Part shown: one piece after another, positions 45,852-55,495 of the stretch | Position numbering within the stretch: position 1 is the stretch's first letter | How the letters are laid out: every line of letters begins with the position of its first letter | DNA from: Bacteroides xylanisolvens XB1A | GTDB lineage: Bacteria > Bacteroidota > Bacteroidia > Bacteroidales > Bacteroidaceae | Reading direction: 5' to 3' | Assembly: GCF_000210075.1 (NCBI RefSeq) | Contig: NC_021017.1 | Span: 3,297,736 to 3,361,735, forward strand | Length of the DNA stretch: 64,000 nucleotides | Made by a program: the position numbers and the translations under genes | Notes under the pieces: generated by a model | The model's database searches: none | What the model saw: the letters and a program-made list of their open reading frames with translations, nothing else | What the model was told of the DNA's origin: nothing

Positions 45852-46382
45852 GTGGCAACGATTGATATCATTATCCTTATTGTAATAGGCGCCGGAGCGG
45901 TGGTAGGCTTTGTAAAAGGCTTTATCCGCCAGTTGGCTTCTATTTTGGGGTTAATAGTCGGGCTGCTGGCGGCGAAAACTTTATATGCCTCTTTGGCGGA
46001 GAAACTTTGCCCGACAGTGACGGATTCGATGACAGTTGCGCAGGTGTTGGCTTTTATCATGATTTGGATTGCCGTGCCGTTGATTTTTGTACTGATAGCT
46101 TCGTTATTGACAAAAGCAATGCAAGCAATCTCGCTGAACTGGCTGAACCGCTGGTTAGGGAGTGGGCTGGGAGCACTTAAGTTTCTGTTGTTAACAAGTG
46201 TAGTGATCGGTGCGATAGAGTTTGTGGACAGCGATAATAAGTTAATTAGTGCAACAAAAAAGGAAGAATCTTTGTTATATTATCCGATGGAAACGTTTGC
46301 GGGGATCTTTTTCCCTGCTGCGAAGAATATGACGCAACAATATATATTAGAGAATAAAGATGCAACAAGAAGAACCCAATAA
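45852..46382 (+). CDS. CvpA-family membrane protein
   Basis: A 176-residue protein with four hydrophobic helices: [20 protein letters not shown], then [34 protein letters not shown] and [12 protein letters not shown]. This is the CvpA (colicin V production/Psm-like) layout. It starts with GTG at 45852. Its function in Bacteroides is not defined; elsewhere CvpA affects envelope integrity. The end overlaps the first ATG of sufB by 23 bases. Confidence 0.88.
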   Translation: MATIDIIILIVIGAGAVVGFVKGFIRQLASILGLIVGLLAAKTLYASLAEKLCPTVTDSMTVAQVLAFIMIWIAVPLIFVLIASLLTKAMQAISLNWLNRWLGSGLGALKFLLLTSVVIGAIEFVDSDNKLISATKKEESLLYYPMETFAGIFFPAAKNMTQQYILENKDATRRTQ

Positions 46383-47862
46383 AATGAAACCCAATCAGAA
46401 AGACGAACTCGAAAAGAAGACTGATAATGAGTTTGTCCGGAAATTTGCGGAGGAGAAATATAAATACGGTTTCACCACAGAGGTGCATACAGACATCATT
46501 GAGCGTGGACTTAATGAAGATGTCATTCGTCTGATTTCATCGAAAAAAGACGAACCGGAGTGGTTGCTGGAGTTTCGCCTGAAAGCGTACCGCCACTGGC
46601 TGACGCTGGAGATGCCGACTTGGGCACATCTCCGTATCCCTGAAATTGACTATCAGGCGATTTCTTATTATGCCGATCCGACGAAGAAGAAAGAAGGACC
46701 GAAGAGCATGGAGGAAGTCGATCCTGAATTGATAAAGACGTTTAATAAACTGGGTATTCCTTTGGAGGAACAGATGGCTCTTAGCGGAATGGCGGTGGAT
46801 GCCGTTATGGACTCCGTTTCCGTAAAGACTACCTTCAAGGAAACGCTGATGGAGAAAGGAATTATCTTCTGCTCGTTCAGTGAAGCCGTGCGGGAACATC
46901 CCGATTTGGTGAAGAAATATATGGGCTCGGTGGTAGGTTACCGGGATAATTTCTTTGCCGCGTTGAACTCCGCTGTCTTTTCTGACGGCTCTTTTGTGTA
47001 TATTCCGAAAGGGGTACGTTGTCCGATGGAACTTTCCACCTATTTCCGTATCAATGCCCGTAACACGGGGCAGTTTGAACGTACGCTGATTGTGGCGGAC
47101 GACGATTCGTACGTTTCTTATCTGGAAGGATGTACGGCGCCGATGCGGGATGAAAATCAGTTGCATGCCGCTATCGTTGAGATAATCGTACACGACCGTG
47201 CAGAGGTAAAATATAGTACTGTTCAGAACTGGTATCCGGGCGATGCGGAAGGTAAGGGCGGTGTATACAACTTTGTGACTAAACGCGGTAACTGCAAGGG
47301 AGTGGATAGTAAATTATCCTGGACACAAGTGGAAACCGGTTCGGCCATCACTTGGAAATACCCTTCCTGTATTCTGACGGGCGATAACTCGACCGCTGAA
47401 TTCTATTCCGTAGCTGTAACGAACAACTATCAGCAGGCTGATACCGGAACGAAAATGATTCATTTGGGCAAGAACACCCGCAGTACGATTGTAAGTAAAG
47501 GTATCTCCGCCGGACATAGTGAGAACTCCTATCGTGGGTTGGTACGTGTGGCCGAGAAAGCGGATAATGCCCGCAATTATAGCCAGTGTGACTCTCTGTT
47601 GCTGGGAGATAAATGTGGTGCGCATACTTTCCCTTATATGGATATTCACAATGAAACGGCAGTGGTGGAACATGAGGCCACAACGAGCAAGATCAGTGAA
47701 GACCAGATATTCTATTGCAACCAGCGCGGTATTCCGACAGAAGACGCTATCGGGCTTATTGTGAACGGATATGCAAAAGAAGTATTGAATAAACTTCCGA
47801 TGGAATTTGCGGTAGAAGCACAGAAGCTGCTTACTATCTCATTGGAAGGAAGCGTGGGGTGA
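46360..47862 (+). CDS. sufB: Fe-S cluster assembly scaffold SufB
   Basis: A 500-residue SufB (492 if ATG 46384 is the start, which would avoid overlap with cvpA). Typical parts are [19 protein letters not shown] near the start, [42 protein letters not shown] with the key Cys, and [15 protein letters not shown] at the end. With SufC and SufD it forms the SufBC2D scaffold that builds Fe-S clusters. First gene of sufBCDS. Confidence 0.96.
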   Translation: MQQEEPNKMKPNQKDELEKKTDNEFVRKFAEEKYKYGFTTEVHTDIIERGLNEDVIRLISSKKDEPEWLLEFRLKAYRHWLTLEMPTWAHLRIPEIDYQAISYYADPTKKKEGPKSMEEVDPELIKTFNKLGIPLEEQMALSGMAVDAVMDSVSVKTTFKETLMEKGIIFCSFSEAVREHPDLVKKYMGSVVGYRDNFFAALNSAVFSDGSFVYIPKGVRCPMELSTYFRINARNTGQFERTLIVADDDSYVSYLEGCTAPMRDENQLHAAIVEIIVHDRAEVKYSTVQNWYPGDAEGKGGVYNFVTKRGNCKGVDSKLSWTQVETGSAITWKYPSCILTGDNSTAEFYSVAVTNNYQQADTGTKMIHLGKNTRSTIVSKGISAGHSENSYRGLVRVAEKADNARNYSQCDSLLLGDKCGAHTFPYMDIHNETAVVEHEATTSKISEDQIFYCNQRGIPTEDAIGLIVNGYAKEVLNKLPMEFAVEAQKLLTISLEGSVG

Positions 47863-47876
47863 GTTACTAGTTGGCA

Positions 47877-47955
47877 ATTTACGATTTACTATTTGGCTGC
47901 GCGCTTATAGGAGGTAAATTGTCGGTAGTATAGGTTTTTAATAGTAAATAGTAAA
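47877..47955. repeat. Inverted repeat between sufB and sufC
   Basis: ATTTACTATTT at 47885-47895 faces AAATAGTAAAT near 47945-47955, inside an AT-rich 115-base gap; a TTTACGATTTAC word repeat adds to the left arm. Same style as the other intergenic repeats here. Confidence 0.45.
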
Positions 47956-47977
47956 TGGAAAAATAGTACATATAATC

Positions 47978-48730
47978 ATGTTAGAAATAAAAGACCTGCA
48001 TGCCAGCATTAATGGCAAAGAGATATTGAAGGGTATTAACCTGACGGTGAATCCCGGTGAGGTGCACGCTATTATGGGGCCGAATGGTTCCGGTAAAAGT
48101 ACGCTTTCTTCCGTATTGGTGGGAAATCCGGCTTTTGAGGTAACAAAAGGTTCGGTCACGTTTTATGGAAAGAACCTGTTGGAGTTGAGTCCTGAAGATC
48201 GTAGCCATGAAGGGATCTTTCTTAGTTTCCAGTATCCGGTAGAGATTCCGGGTGTGAGCATGGTCAACTTTATGCGTGCTGCTGTGAATGAGCAACGCAA
48301 GTATAAAGGTCTGCCTGCGCTGACAGCCAGTGAGTTTCTGAAACTGATGCGTGAGAAACGTGCGGTGGTAGAGTTGGATAATAAGTTGGCTAACCGTTCG
48401 GTGAATGAAGGCTTTTCGGGTGGTGAAAAGAAACGGAATGAGATTTTCCAGATGGCCATGTTGGAACCGCGGTTGAGTATCCTTGATGAAACGGACTCCG
48501 GTTTGGATATTGATGCGCTCCGTATTGTTGCGGAAGGAGTGAACAAACTGAAAACTCCTGAAACAAGCACGATCGTTATTACTCACTACCAACGTTTGCT
48601 TGATTATATCAAACCTGATATTGTACATGTCCTTTATAAAGGTCGTATCGTAAAAACTGCCGGACCGGAACTTGCGCTGGAACTGGAAGAAAAAGGATAT
48701 GATTGGATCAAGAAAGAAGTAGGAGAATAA
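47978..48730 (+). CDS. sufC: Fe-S assembly ATPase SufC
   Basis: A 250-residue ABC-type ATPase. Walker [10 protein letters not shown] is at residues ~34-42, a Q-loop is in [12 protein letters not shown], the signature is [10 protein letters not shown], Walker B and following read [16 protein letters not shown], and the switch His is in [11 protein letters not shown]. These are standard SufC features. It energises the SufB-SufD scaffold. Confidence 0.96.
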   Translation: MLEIKDLHASINGKEILKGINLTVNPGEVHAIMGPNGSGKSTLSSVLVGNPAFEVTKGSVTFYGKNLLELSPEDRSHEGIFLSFQYPVEIPGVSMVNFMRAAVNEQRKYKGLPALTASEFLKLMREKRAVVELDNKLANRSVNEGFSGGEKKRNEIFQMAMLEPRLSILDETDSGLDIDALRIVAEGVNKLKTPETSTIVITHYQRLLDYIKPDIVHVLYKGRIVKTAGPELALELEEKGYDWIKKEVGE

Positions 48731-48743
48731 CAAATAATAAGTT

Positions 48744-50087
48744 ATGATAGTTGAACAACAATATATAGACCTCTTCTCACAGACGGAAGCAATGATCTGC
48801 AAGCATAGCGCCGAAGTGCTGAATGCGCCTCGTGCAGCTGCATTTGCCGATTTTGAACGCCTCGGATTTCCGACTCGTAAGATGGAGAAGTACAAATATA
48901 CGGATGTGAGCAAGTATTTTGAACCGGATTATGGTTTAAACTTGAATCGTCTGGCTATTCCGGTCAATCCGTATGAAGTGTTTAAGTGCGATGTGCCGAA
49001 TATGAGTACCGCCCTGTATTTTGTGGTAAATGACGCATTTTATAATAGAGCACTTCCTAAAGTCAATCTGCCGGAAGGTGTGATTTTCGGCAGCTTGAAA
49101 GAAGTGGCCGGACAGCATCCGGAATTGGTGAAGAAGTATTACGGTCAGTTGGCAGATACTTCCAAAGATGGGGTGACTGCTTTCAATACAGCTTTTGCAC
49201 AAGATGGTGTTGTATTTTATGTGCCGAAGAATGTAGTAGTAGAAAAACCGATCCAGCTGGTAAATATCCTGCGTGCAGATGTCAACTTCATGGTGAACCG
49301 CCGCGTACTAATCATCCTGGAGGATGGCGCGCAAGCCCGTCTGCTGATTTGTGACCATGCAATGGATAACGTGAACTTCCTGGCAACACAAGTGATTGAA
49401 GTATTTGCAGGTGAGAACACGGTATTCGATATGTATGAACTGGAAGAAACACATACAAGCACCGTTCGTATCAGTAACCTGTATGTAAAGCAGGAGGCAA
49501 ACAGCAATGTATTGTTGAATGGAATGACCTTGCATAATGGTACTACCCGCAACACCACTGAAGTATTGTTGGCAGGAGAAGGAGCCGAGATAAACCTCTG
49601 TGGCATGGCAATTGCCGATAAGAACCAGCACGTAGACAATCATACAAGCATTGACCATGCCGTACCGAACTGCACCAGCAATGAGCTGTTCAAGTACGTA
49701 CTCGACGATCAGTCGGTAGGCGCGTTTGCCGGACTGGTACTGGTGCGTCCCGATGCGCAACATACGAACTCCCAGCAGACTAACCGGAATCTTTGTGCTA
49801 CGCGTGATGCGAGAATGTACACACAACCTCAATTGGAGATTTACGCGGATGATGTGAAATGTTCGCATGGAGCAACGGTAGGCCAGTTGGATGAGGGTGC
49901 ATTATTCTATATGCGTTCACGAGGTATTGCAGAGAAAGAAGCCCGTTTGTTATTGATGTTCGCATTTGTCAATGAAGTGATTGATACCATTCGTTTGGAG
50001 GCACTGAAAGATCGCCTGCATCTATTGGTAGAGAAACGTTTCCGTGGCGAGCTGAATAGATGTCAGGGCTGTGCCATTTGTAAGTAA
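48744..50087 (+). CDS. sufD: Fe-S assembly protein SufD
   Basis: A 447-residue SufD. It has an N-terminal helical region (RLGFPTRKMEKYKYTDVSKYF), a right-handed beta-helix in the middle and the C-terminal signature SHGATVGQLDEGALFYMRSRG. The end has a CQGCAIC cluster. It pairs with SufB. It starts 13 bases after sufC. Confidence 0.95.
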   Translation: MIVEQQYIDLFSQTEAMICKHSAEVLNAPRAAAFADFERLGFPTRKMEKYKYTDVSKYFEPDYGLNLNRLAIPVNPYEVFKCDVPNMSTALYFVVNDAFYNRALPKVNLPEGVIFGSLKEVAGQHPELVKKYYGQLADTSKDGVTAFNTAFAQDGVVFYVPKNVVVEKPIQLVNILRADVNFMVNRRVLIILEDGAQARLLICDHAMDNVNFLATQVIEVFAGENTVFDMYELEETHTSTVRISNLYVKQEANSNVLLNGMTLHNGTTRNTTEVLLAGEGAEINLCGMAIADKNQHVDNHTSIDHAVPNCTSNELFKYVLDDQSVGAFAGLVLVRPDAQHTNSQQTNRNLCATRDARMYTQPQLEIYADDVKCSHGATVGQLDEGALFYMRSRGIAEKEARLLLMFAFVNEVIDTIRLEALKDRLHLLVEKRFRGELNRCQGCAICK

Positions 50088-50106
50088 CCACTAATAATTA
50101 ATAAAC

Positions 50107-51318
50107 GTGGATATTCAAAAGATACGTGAGGATTTTCCGATATTGAGCCGTACGGTTTACGGTAAACCTTTGGTTTATTTCGACAACGGTGCGACGACGC
50201 AGAAACCCCGTCTGGTAGTTGATGCGTTGGTGGATGAATATTATTCCGTTAATGCCAATGTGCATCGCGGTGTGCATTATCTTTCGCAACAAGCTACGGA
50301 ATTGCATGAGGCTTCCCGTGAAACGGTGCGTCAGTTTATCAACGCCCGTAGCACGAACGAAGTTGTCTTCACCCGCGGAACGACGGAAAGCATCAACCTG
50401 CTTGTTTCCAGCTTTGGTGACGAATTTATGGAAGAGGGGGATGAAGTGATTCTTTCCGTGATGGAACATCATAGTAACATCGTTCCTTGGCAACTGTTGG
50501 CTGCCCGCAAGGGAATTGCCATCAAAGTGATTCCAATGAATGACAAAGGCGAACTCTTGCTGGATGAATACGAAAAACTATTTTCCGAACGAACGAAAAT
50601 AGTCAGCGTGGTTCATGTTTCAAATGTGCTGGGTACGGTGAATCCGGTGAAAGAAATGATTGCAACGGCTCATGCGCATGGCGTACCTTGTCTGATAGAC
50701 GCTGCACAGTCTATCCCTCACATGAAAGTGGACGTACAGGAGTTGGATGCTGATTTTCTGGTGTTCTCTGCCCATAAAATATACGGTCCGACAGGTGTCG
50801 GAGTGCTTTATGGAAAAGAAGAGTGGTTAGACCGCCTTCCGCCTTATCAGGGAGGAGGAGAGATGATTCAGCATGTCTCTTTTGAGAAGACTACTTTCAA
50901 CGAACTTCCTTTCAAGTTTGAAGCCGGTACGCCCGACTACATCGGAACTACCGGACTGGCAAAAGCTCTTGATTACGTGAATGGACATGGACTTGAGCAG
51001 ATAGCCGCCCATGAGCATGAACTGACAACTTACGCTTTGCAACGGCTGAAAGAGATTCCCCAGATGCGTATATTCGGTGAAGCAGCCGAACGGGGAGCAG
51101 TCATCTCCTTCCTGGTAGGAGATATCCATCATTTCGACCTCGGAACGTTGCTGGATCGTTTGGGTATTGCCGTGAGGACGGGACATCATTGTGCACAACC
51201 TCTCATGCAACGTCTTGGTATAGAAGGAACTGTACGGGCTTCGTTTGCCATGTACAATACGAAATCGGAAATAGATACATTGGTGGCGGGAATTGAACGC
51301 GTCAGCAAGATGTTCTAA
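50107..51318 (+). CDS. sufS: Cysteine desulfurase SufS
   Basis: A 403-residue PLP enzyme starting at GTG 50107. The PLP lysine is in SAHKIYGPTGVGVLYG (~224), and the catalytic cysteine in RTGHHCAQPLM (~362); VYFDNGATTQKP and NVHRGVHYL are the usual N-terminal motifs. It releases sulfur from cysteine for the Suf scaffold. No SufE or SufU gene lies next to it in this window. A terminator follows. Confidence 0.96.
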   Translation: MDIQKIREDFPILSRTVYGKPLVYFDNGATTQKPRLVVDALVDEYYSVNANVHRGVHYLSQQATELHEASRETVRQFINARSTNEVVFTRGTTESINLLVSSFGDEFMEEGDEVILSVMEHHSNIVPWQLLAARKGIAIKVIPMNDKGELLLDEYEKLFSERTKIVSVVHVSNVLGTVNPVKEMIATAHAHGVPCLIDAAQSIPHMKVDVQELDADFLVFSAHKIYGPTGVGVLYGKEEWLDRLPPYQGGGEMIQHVSFEKTTFNELPFKFEAGTPDYIGTTGLAKALDYVNGHGLEQIAAHEHELTTYALQRLKEIPQMRIFGEAAERGAVISFLVGDIHHFDLGTLLDRLGIAVRTGHHCAQPLMQRLGIEGTVRASFAMYNTKSEIDTLVAGIERVSKMF

Positions 51319-51325
51319 CAATATA

Positions 51326-51358
51326 AGCCGCTATTCCTGTGGGATGGCGGCTTTTTTT
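51326..51358 (+). terminator. Rho-independent terminator after sufS
   Basis: AAGCCGC (51326-51332) pairs with GCGGCTT (51347-51353) and is followed by TTTTT. Confidence 0.8.
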
Positions 51359-51506
51359 ATTCTTTAACTAAAAAAAGATGCCTTCAAGTGCAGTGATTTG
51401 AGCTTTTGTGCGTCTAATAGGTAAAGAAACAAAATGTTCATTGAATATTAGGAGGGTCGTGAGACCATGCTCATATTATATAAATTCTCTCTCTTTAACA
51501 TTAATC

Positions 51507-51548
51507 GCAGCTATATCGTAAGAAATTACGGTGTAGCTGCAACTTTTT
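51507..51548 (+). other. Hairpin with T-run in the sufS-ybjQ gap
   Basis: GCAGCTA (51507-51513) pairs with TAGCTGC (51534-51540), with an inner CGTAA/TTACG stem, then ACTTTTTT. It is a second terminator-like structure ~150 bases after the sufS terminator, with no open frame between them, so it could end a small RNA. The gap 51359-51609 shows nothing else. Confidence 0.4.
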
Positions 51549-51609
51549 TAGGGGGACTTGCGTCTAACTAAATACATATAACTTACAGATAACTAATAAA
51601 GAAAAAACT

Positions 51610-51936
51610 ATGCTGATGACAACCACTCCCATCATTGAGGGAAAACGAATAGTGAAATATTATGGAATAGTTTCCGGAGAGACAATCATAGGTGCCAATG
51701 TATTCCGCGACTTGTTTGCAAGTATTCGGGATATTGTGGGTGGTCGTTCCGGTTCTTATGAAGAAGTGCTGCGTATGGCAAAAGATACAGCGTTGAAGGA
51801 AATGGAGGCACAAGCAGCTCAAATGGGAGCTAATGCCGTGATAGGTGTTGATTTGGATTATGAGACAGTTGGAGGTAGTGGCAGTATGCTGATGGTGACT
51901 GCTAACGGTACAGCCGTAAAGATTGAAGAGGATTAA
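51610..51936 (+). CDS. YbjQ-family (DUF74) protein
   Basis: A 108-residue YbjQ/UPF0145 protein, pentamer-forming family once called heavy-metal-binding. Typical parts: [39 protein letters not shown] and [16 protein letters not shown]. Function unknown. It stands alone. Confidence 0.9.
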   Translation: MLMTTTPIIEGKRIVKYYGIVSGETIIGANVFRDLFASIRDIVGGRSGSYEEVLRMAKDTALKEMEAQAAQMGANAVIGVDLDYETVGGSGSMLMVTANGTAVKIEED

Positions 51937-52043
51937 TTGATTATTGTTTTTTTACTACAGAGAACACGGAAGACGCAACGCATATACTTTGTTTAGTATC
52001 AATGGTATAAAACACTGTGTCCTCCGTACTTCTGTGGTGAATA

Positions 52044-54233
52044 TTATTCGGCAGTCAGCTCAATCACACGGCTGAAAGCCTGATTGGTAGTGAAAGCATT
52101 GATTCCTACTTTCATCAGATAATCTCCTGAATAAGTCTTCTCATTGGCAGCAAGATTCGATTTAGAGTTCGGCATCAGGTTGATTTCTTTCACCTTATAC
52201 ATTTTCTTCGCATCCAATCCCTGAAGTTTAACCGGGAGCAGCTTCTCACCGAAACGTGGGTGGATATCGTAGGTATAAAGCACTGCTTTGTTCTTATCCG
52301 GTGCGGCGTACATGACAGACATGTGATTACCATCGTATGGAGAAACCAGTCTGTACTGGTCACCATCCAGAATCACTTTCTTCAGACGCGTCCAGTTGGC
52401 AACTGCGTTTTGGCAAAAAGTCTGTTCGTCCGCATTCAGCTCTTTCAGTCCGAGGTCGAAGCCCAGTTTGCACATACTTGCTACATCGGTACGGAATTTC
52501 ACGCTTGTCTTCTTGTTCCAGCTGGTTACGTGTGCATCCATTGCTTTTGCAGGGAAGATTTGTGAGAATCCCCATTGGATAAACAGGCGCTCTATCGGGT
52601 CTGTATTGTCACTGCACCAGAATTCTGTGAAGTATTTCAATGCTTCGTAGTCGCAACGGGCGCCACCGCCGGAGCAAAGCATCATCGGTACGTTCGGATA
52701 TTTGTCTTTGATACGTTCCAATACATTATATATACCACGTACATGGTCGATATAAAGTTGTCCTTGTTTATTCTTCAAATAGGGAGAATAAATATTTGTG
52801 ATGGGAGAGTTGCAGTCCCATTTAAAGAAAGCCACTTCCGGGTTCGCTGTCAGGATGTTATCCACTACGCCAAACACAAAATCCTGTACTTTCGGGTTGC
52901 TAAGATCGAGCACCAGTTGGTTACGGTAATAGTATGTTTCCCGATTGGGCAGAGTGATTGCCCAGTCAGGATGCTTCTCGAACAATTCACTTTTGGGGTT
53001 TATCATCTCCGGTTCGATCCAGATACCGAATTTTACTTCGGCTTCTTTGGCCGATTTCACGAGTGCGGGAATACCGCCCGGCAGTTTGGATTTCATCACT
53101 TCCCAGTCACCCAGTCCGGCATTGTCGCTGTTGCGAGGATGCTTGTTGCCGAACCAGCCATCATCCAACAAGAACATATCTACACCCAGATGTTTGGCTT
53201 CTTTCATCAGTTCGGCAAGCAGTTTCTCATCGAATTTGAAGTACGTATTTTCCCAGTTATTCAATAAAGTCATGCGGTCGCCTTGTCCGTCTTTCAGTTG
53301 GTAGTTGCGTGCCCATGCGTGGAGGTTGCGGCTGGCTTCGCCCGTACCGTTGTTGCTGAAAGTAAAGATGAATTCGGGAGTGGTAAATACTTCGTTCGGT
53401 TTTAGTTCATAATCAGATGCATACGGGTTGATGGCGGGGATGACGCGGAGGTTGCCTACGTTGTCCACTTCAAAGGTAAACTGGAAGTTGCCTGTCCATC
53501 CGATAGTCCCTAGCATGGCACGTCCTTGTGTTTCCTGTGCCGGTTGCTCAAAACCAAGTTCGAAGAACGGGTGGGTATGCATGGCGGCACGGCTTCCCAG
53601 TTTGGTGTCGATCACCTTTTTGCCGAACAATAGAGGTTGTGTGCTCATTTGTGCTTCTTTAGCCCAGTCGCTGCTGAATTCAGTCAGATAATACTCGTTT
53701 CCGGAGAAATAAAGCATCGTCGAAGCATAACGCCAGATGGTGACAGGTTTCTTTTCAGCATGTTTGATTTCACTCCACGTCTTGATGACGTTTTCTTTCG
53801 GATAAGCGATGTAATGCAGCGTGACTTCCACCGGGTACTGATCGTCTTTCAGTTGGATGACTGTCTCCGTGCCGCCTGCCACTGCTTTTTGTTCGGAAGA
53901 TACATAACGGAGAATCGTGCTCGGGTTTCCATCATTGTGCGTGATTGCTACAGCCGGTTCAAAATAATCCTCGGCGCCGGAGCCCGGATATACTTCCCAT
54001 CCACGGGTAGATACGCTTCCGTCACTTCCACCTTTCACGTATGGAGAAAAGTTGTTGATGTCTTTCTCGTTCAGTAACTTATCGCCCAGATAAGCCTGAT
54101 AAAGTCGTCCGTTGGGAGCTACTTGGAGAATTAAGTCTGTGTTGTCCGTTGCGATGCGGATAACGTTCTTTTCCTGGGCGTTCACTTGTGCCAGGGTAAA
54201 CAATGCCGTAAGTAATACGAAAAGTTTCTTCAT
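52044..54233 (-). CDS. GH36 alpha-galactosidase, exported
   Basis: A 729-residue glycoside hydrolase of family 36 with a signal peptide (LFVLLTALFTLAQVNAQ). After an N-terminal beta-sandwich (~25-310) the barrel has FLLDDGWFG, the nucleophile Asp in FFKWDCN (~475) and WCSDNTDPIERL with the likely acid/base Asp. A C-terminal beta domain ends the protein. It removes alpha-galactose from oligosaccharides such as raffinose or galactomannan pieces, in the periplasm. It is beside the remains of a SusC and an HTCS gene, so it probably came from a now-broken utilisation locus. Confidence 0.94.
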   Translation of the reverse strand: MKKLFVLLTALFTLAQVNAQEKNVIRIATDNTDLILQVAPNGRLYQAYLGDKLLNEKDINNFSPYVKGGSDGSVSTRGWEVYPGSGAEDYFEPAVAITHNDGNPSTILRYVSSEQKAVAGGTETVIQLKDDQYPVEVTLHYIAYPKENVIKTWSEIKHAEKKPVTIWRYASTMLYFSGNEYYLTEFSSDWAKEAQMSTQPLLFGKKVIDTKLGSRAAMHTHPFFELGFEQPAQETQGRAMLGTIGWTGNFQFTFEVDNVGNLRVIPAINPYASDYELKPNEVFTTPEFIFTFSNNGTGEASRNLHAWARNYQLKDGQGDRMTLLNNWENTYFKFDEKLLAELMKEAKHLGVDMFLLDDGWFGNKHPRNSDNAGLGDWEVMKSKLPGGIPALVKSAKEAEVKFGIWIEPEMINPKSELFEKHPDWAITLPNRETYYYRNQLVLDLSNPKVQDFVFGVVDNILTANPEVAFFKWDCNSPITNIYSPYLKNKQGQLYIDHVRGIYNVLERIKDKYPNVPMMLCSGGGARCDYEALKYFTEFWCSDNTDPIERLFIQWGFSQIFPAKAMDAHVTSWNKKTSVKFRTDVASMCKLGFDLGLKELNADEQTFCQNAVANWTRLKKVILDGDQYRLVSPYDGNHMSVMYAAPDKNKAVLYTYDIHPRFGEKLLPVKLQGLDAKKMYKVKEINLMPNSKSNLAANEKTYSGDYLMKVGINAFTTNQAFSRVIELTAE

Positions 54234-54285
54234 GGTTTTTTAATAATTAATTAGGTATTAGTTAGTTTGTGGGCATATAATGCCA

Positions 54286-54293
54286 CAAAGATA
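54286..54293 (-). promoter_or_regulatory. -7 box for the alpha-galactosidase gene
   Basis: TATCTTTG on the minus strand, 52 bases before the ATG at 54233. Confidence 0.6.
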
Positions 54294-54315
54294 ATTATAA
54301 TTCGTTTGGTATGAA

Positions 54316-54680
54316 CTAGAATTTGATGCTTGCGCTAAATTCTACGGTGAATGGGCGTAAATAGTTTCCACTCATATAATTTCCGGCGTATTGGACAGCT
54401 TCTTCTTTCGTAATCAGTTCCGAACCGTTGATGGTTCCGCTGGCTCCTTTCTGATTCAGGAAGTTGATGACTGTTGCCCCCAGAGACAGGTGCTTGTTTA
54501 CGTTTCAGTTGATTCCTCCGAACGTTTCCCAGCGCCCGTTGAAGTAGAGCGCTTCCTGAAGATTGGCGTACGTCTTGCCGAAATAGCGGAAACTAAGCTA
54601 GAGGCGTAAGTCTTTCGTGATGTTGTAGCTTGGGTCGAGTTCGACAAGTATCTGCGGGATCTCTTTTACGATCATTCCGT
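54316..54680 (-). pseudogene. SusC/TonB-dependent receptor, C-terminal remnant
   Basis: Minus-strand reading gives ~120 codons of a SusC barrel end: EIPQILVELDPSYNITKDL, SFRYFGKTYANLQEALYF, NKHLSLGATVINFLNQ and YLRPFTVEFSASIKF with the terminal Phe of outer-membrane proteins. Two internal stops (after KDLRL and after GGIN) sit where Trp is expected, so each is one base from TGG. The front of the gene is missing: the sequence runs directly into a piece of an AraC-type gene on the other strand. Confidence 0.85.
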
Positions 54681-54682
54681 TG

Positions 54683-54880
54683 GCATTGACAGACCTTTCC
54701 TCACTCGATTTTATCCGTATCATCCGGCTAAAACATGCTGCGGAATTGTTGCAGGAGGGAGAACTGCGCACCAATGAAATTTGTGACAGGGTAGAATTTC
54801 AGTCACCTTCTTACTTCGCCAAAGTATTTCAGAAACAGTTTAAAGTTACTTCTACGGAGTTTGCCCAGCAGAATAAGTAG
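54683..54880 (+). pseudogene. AraC-type DNA-binding end of an HTCS regulator, remnant
   Basis: 65 codons matching the end of an AraC HTH domain as found in Bacteroides hybrid two-component regulators: LDFIRIIRLKHAAELLQEG, then EICDRVEFQSPSYFAKVFQK and the QFKVTSTEFA close. The sensor and the first HTH are missing. It lies head-on against the SusC remnant, marking a deletion joint near 54680. Confidence 0.8.
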
Positions 54881-55050
54881 AGAATGGCATATAGTTAGTT
54901 GTTATTGACTATTATTCGTTATCTCTTTGTTTGAATTTGAACTGAAATTAGTTCATTTCTATACAGAAATACCCCAAGATACTATTGCTGACAATAACTC
55001 GTCAATATGCAGCTTCTATTTCTTTCTCTTGCTTATATTATTTTTTCAAT

Positions 55051-55148
55051 TGCCTAAGGAGTTTTCGTTTGACAGTTGTTGAACGAACGCTTGACATATG
55101 TTGAACTATCGCTTGACTATAGTCAAACGAAAACTCCTTAGGCAATGA
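55051..55148. repeat. Perfect 25-base inverted repeat around 22-base tandem units
   Basis: Arm 55051-55075 (ATTGCCTAAGGAG...) is matched perfectly by 55124-55148. Between and into the arms run two copies of a 22-base unit (55071-55092 and 55093-55114, 18 of 22 alike, each TTGACA...GTTGAAC...CGC), plus a partial third. The surrounding gap 54881-55495 (615 bases) has no gene. No TAnnTTTG box is inside the loop on either strand. Confidence 0.8.
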
Positions 55149-55262
55149 AATAACTATTAATAGGTAAACGATTGCTTAAAAATAACTGATAAAATCATTA
55201 GTGGCAATTGATCCCAAACCAGGCAATTTCTGGTTAAATGGGAATTTAATTCAGACAGAAGA

Positions 55263-55349
55263 ACATAAGAACAAAAAATAAAATAGCAGTTCAATAAGCA
55301 ACAGAAATAATTTTCAAAGCGCAGCTTTTATGTTCTTTTGTTCTTATGT
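55263..55349. repeat. 14-base inverted repeat upstream of hppA
   Basis: ACATAAGAACAAAA (55263-55276) is matched exactly by TTTTGTTCTTATGT (55336-55349). Related GAACA words occur around both arms. It lies ~150 bases before the hppA start and may be in its leader. Confidence 0.6.
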
Positions 55350-55495
55350 CTAAAAAGAACTACCATCTGCTCATTTGTCCAAAAGGACGTATAAAAAATA
55401 GAATGATTCAACTCTGTAAATTCTTTCTTTTTTACTTGCTTATTTCGATTGATTTCCATACTTTTAGCCTCCGTAATCCTTTAAAAATTGACCCT

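Noticed and set aside
55051-55148. Phase-variable invertible promoter
   Set aside because: Arms are suitable, but the 48-base centre has no TAnnTTTG box on either strand and no invertase gene is close.
55346-55495. 50 extra codons before hppA
   Set aside because: They fall in the repeat-rich leader; ATG 55496 gives the standard 734-residue enzyme.
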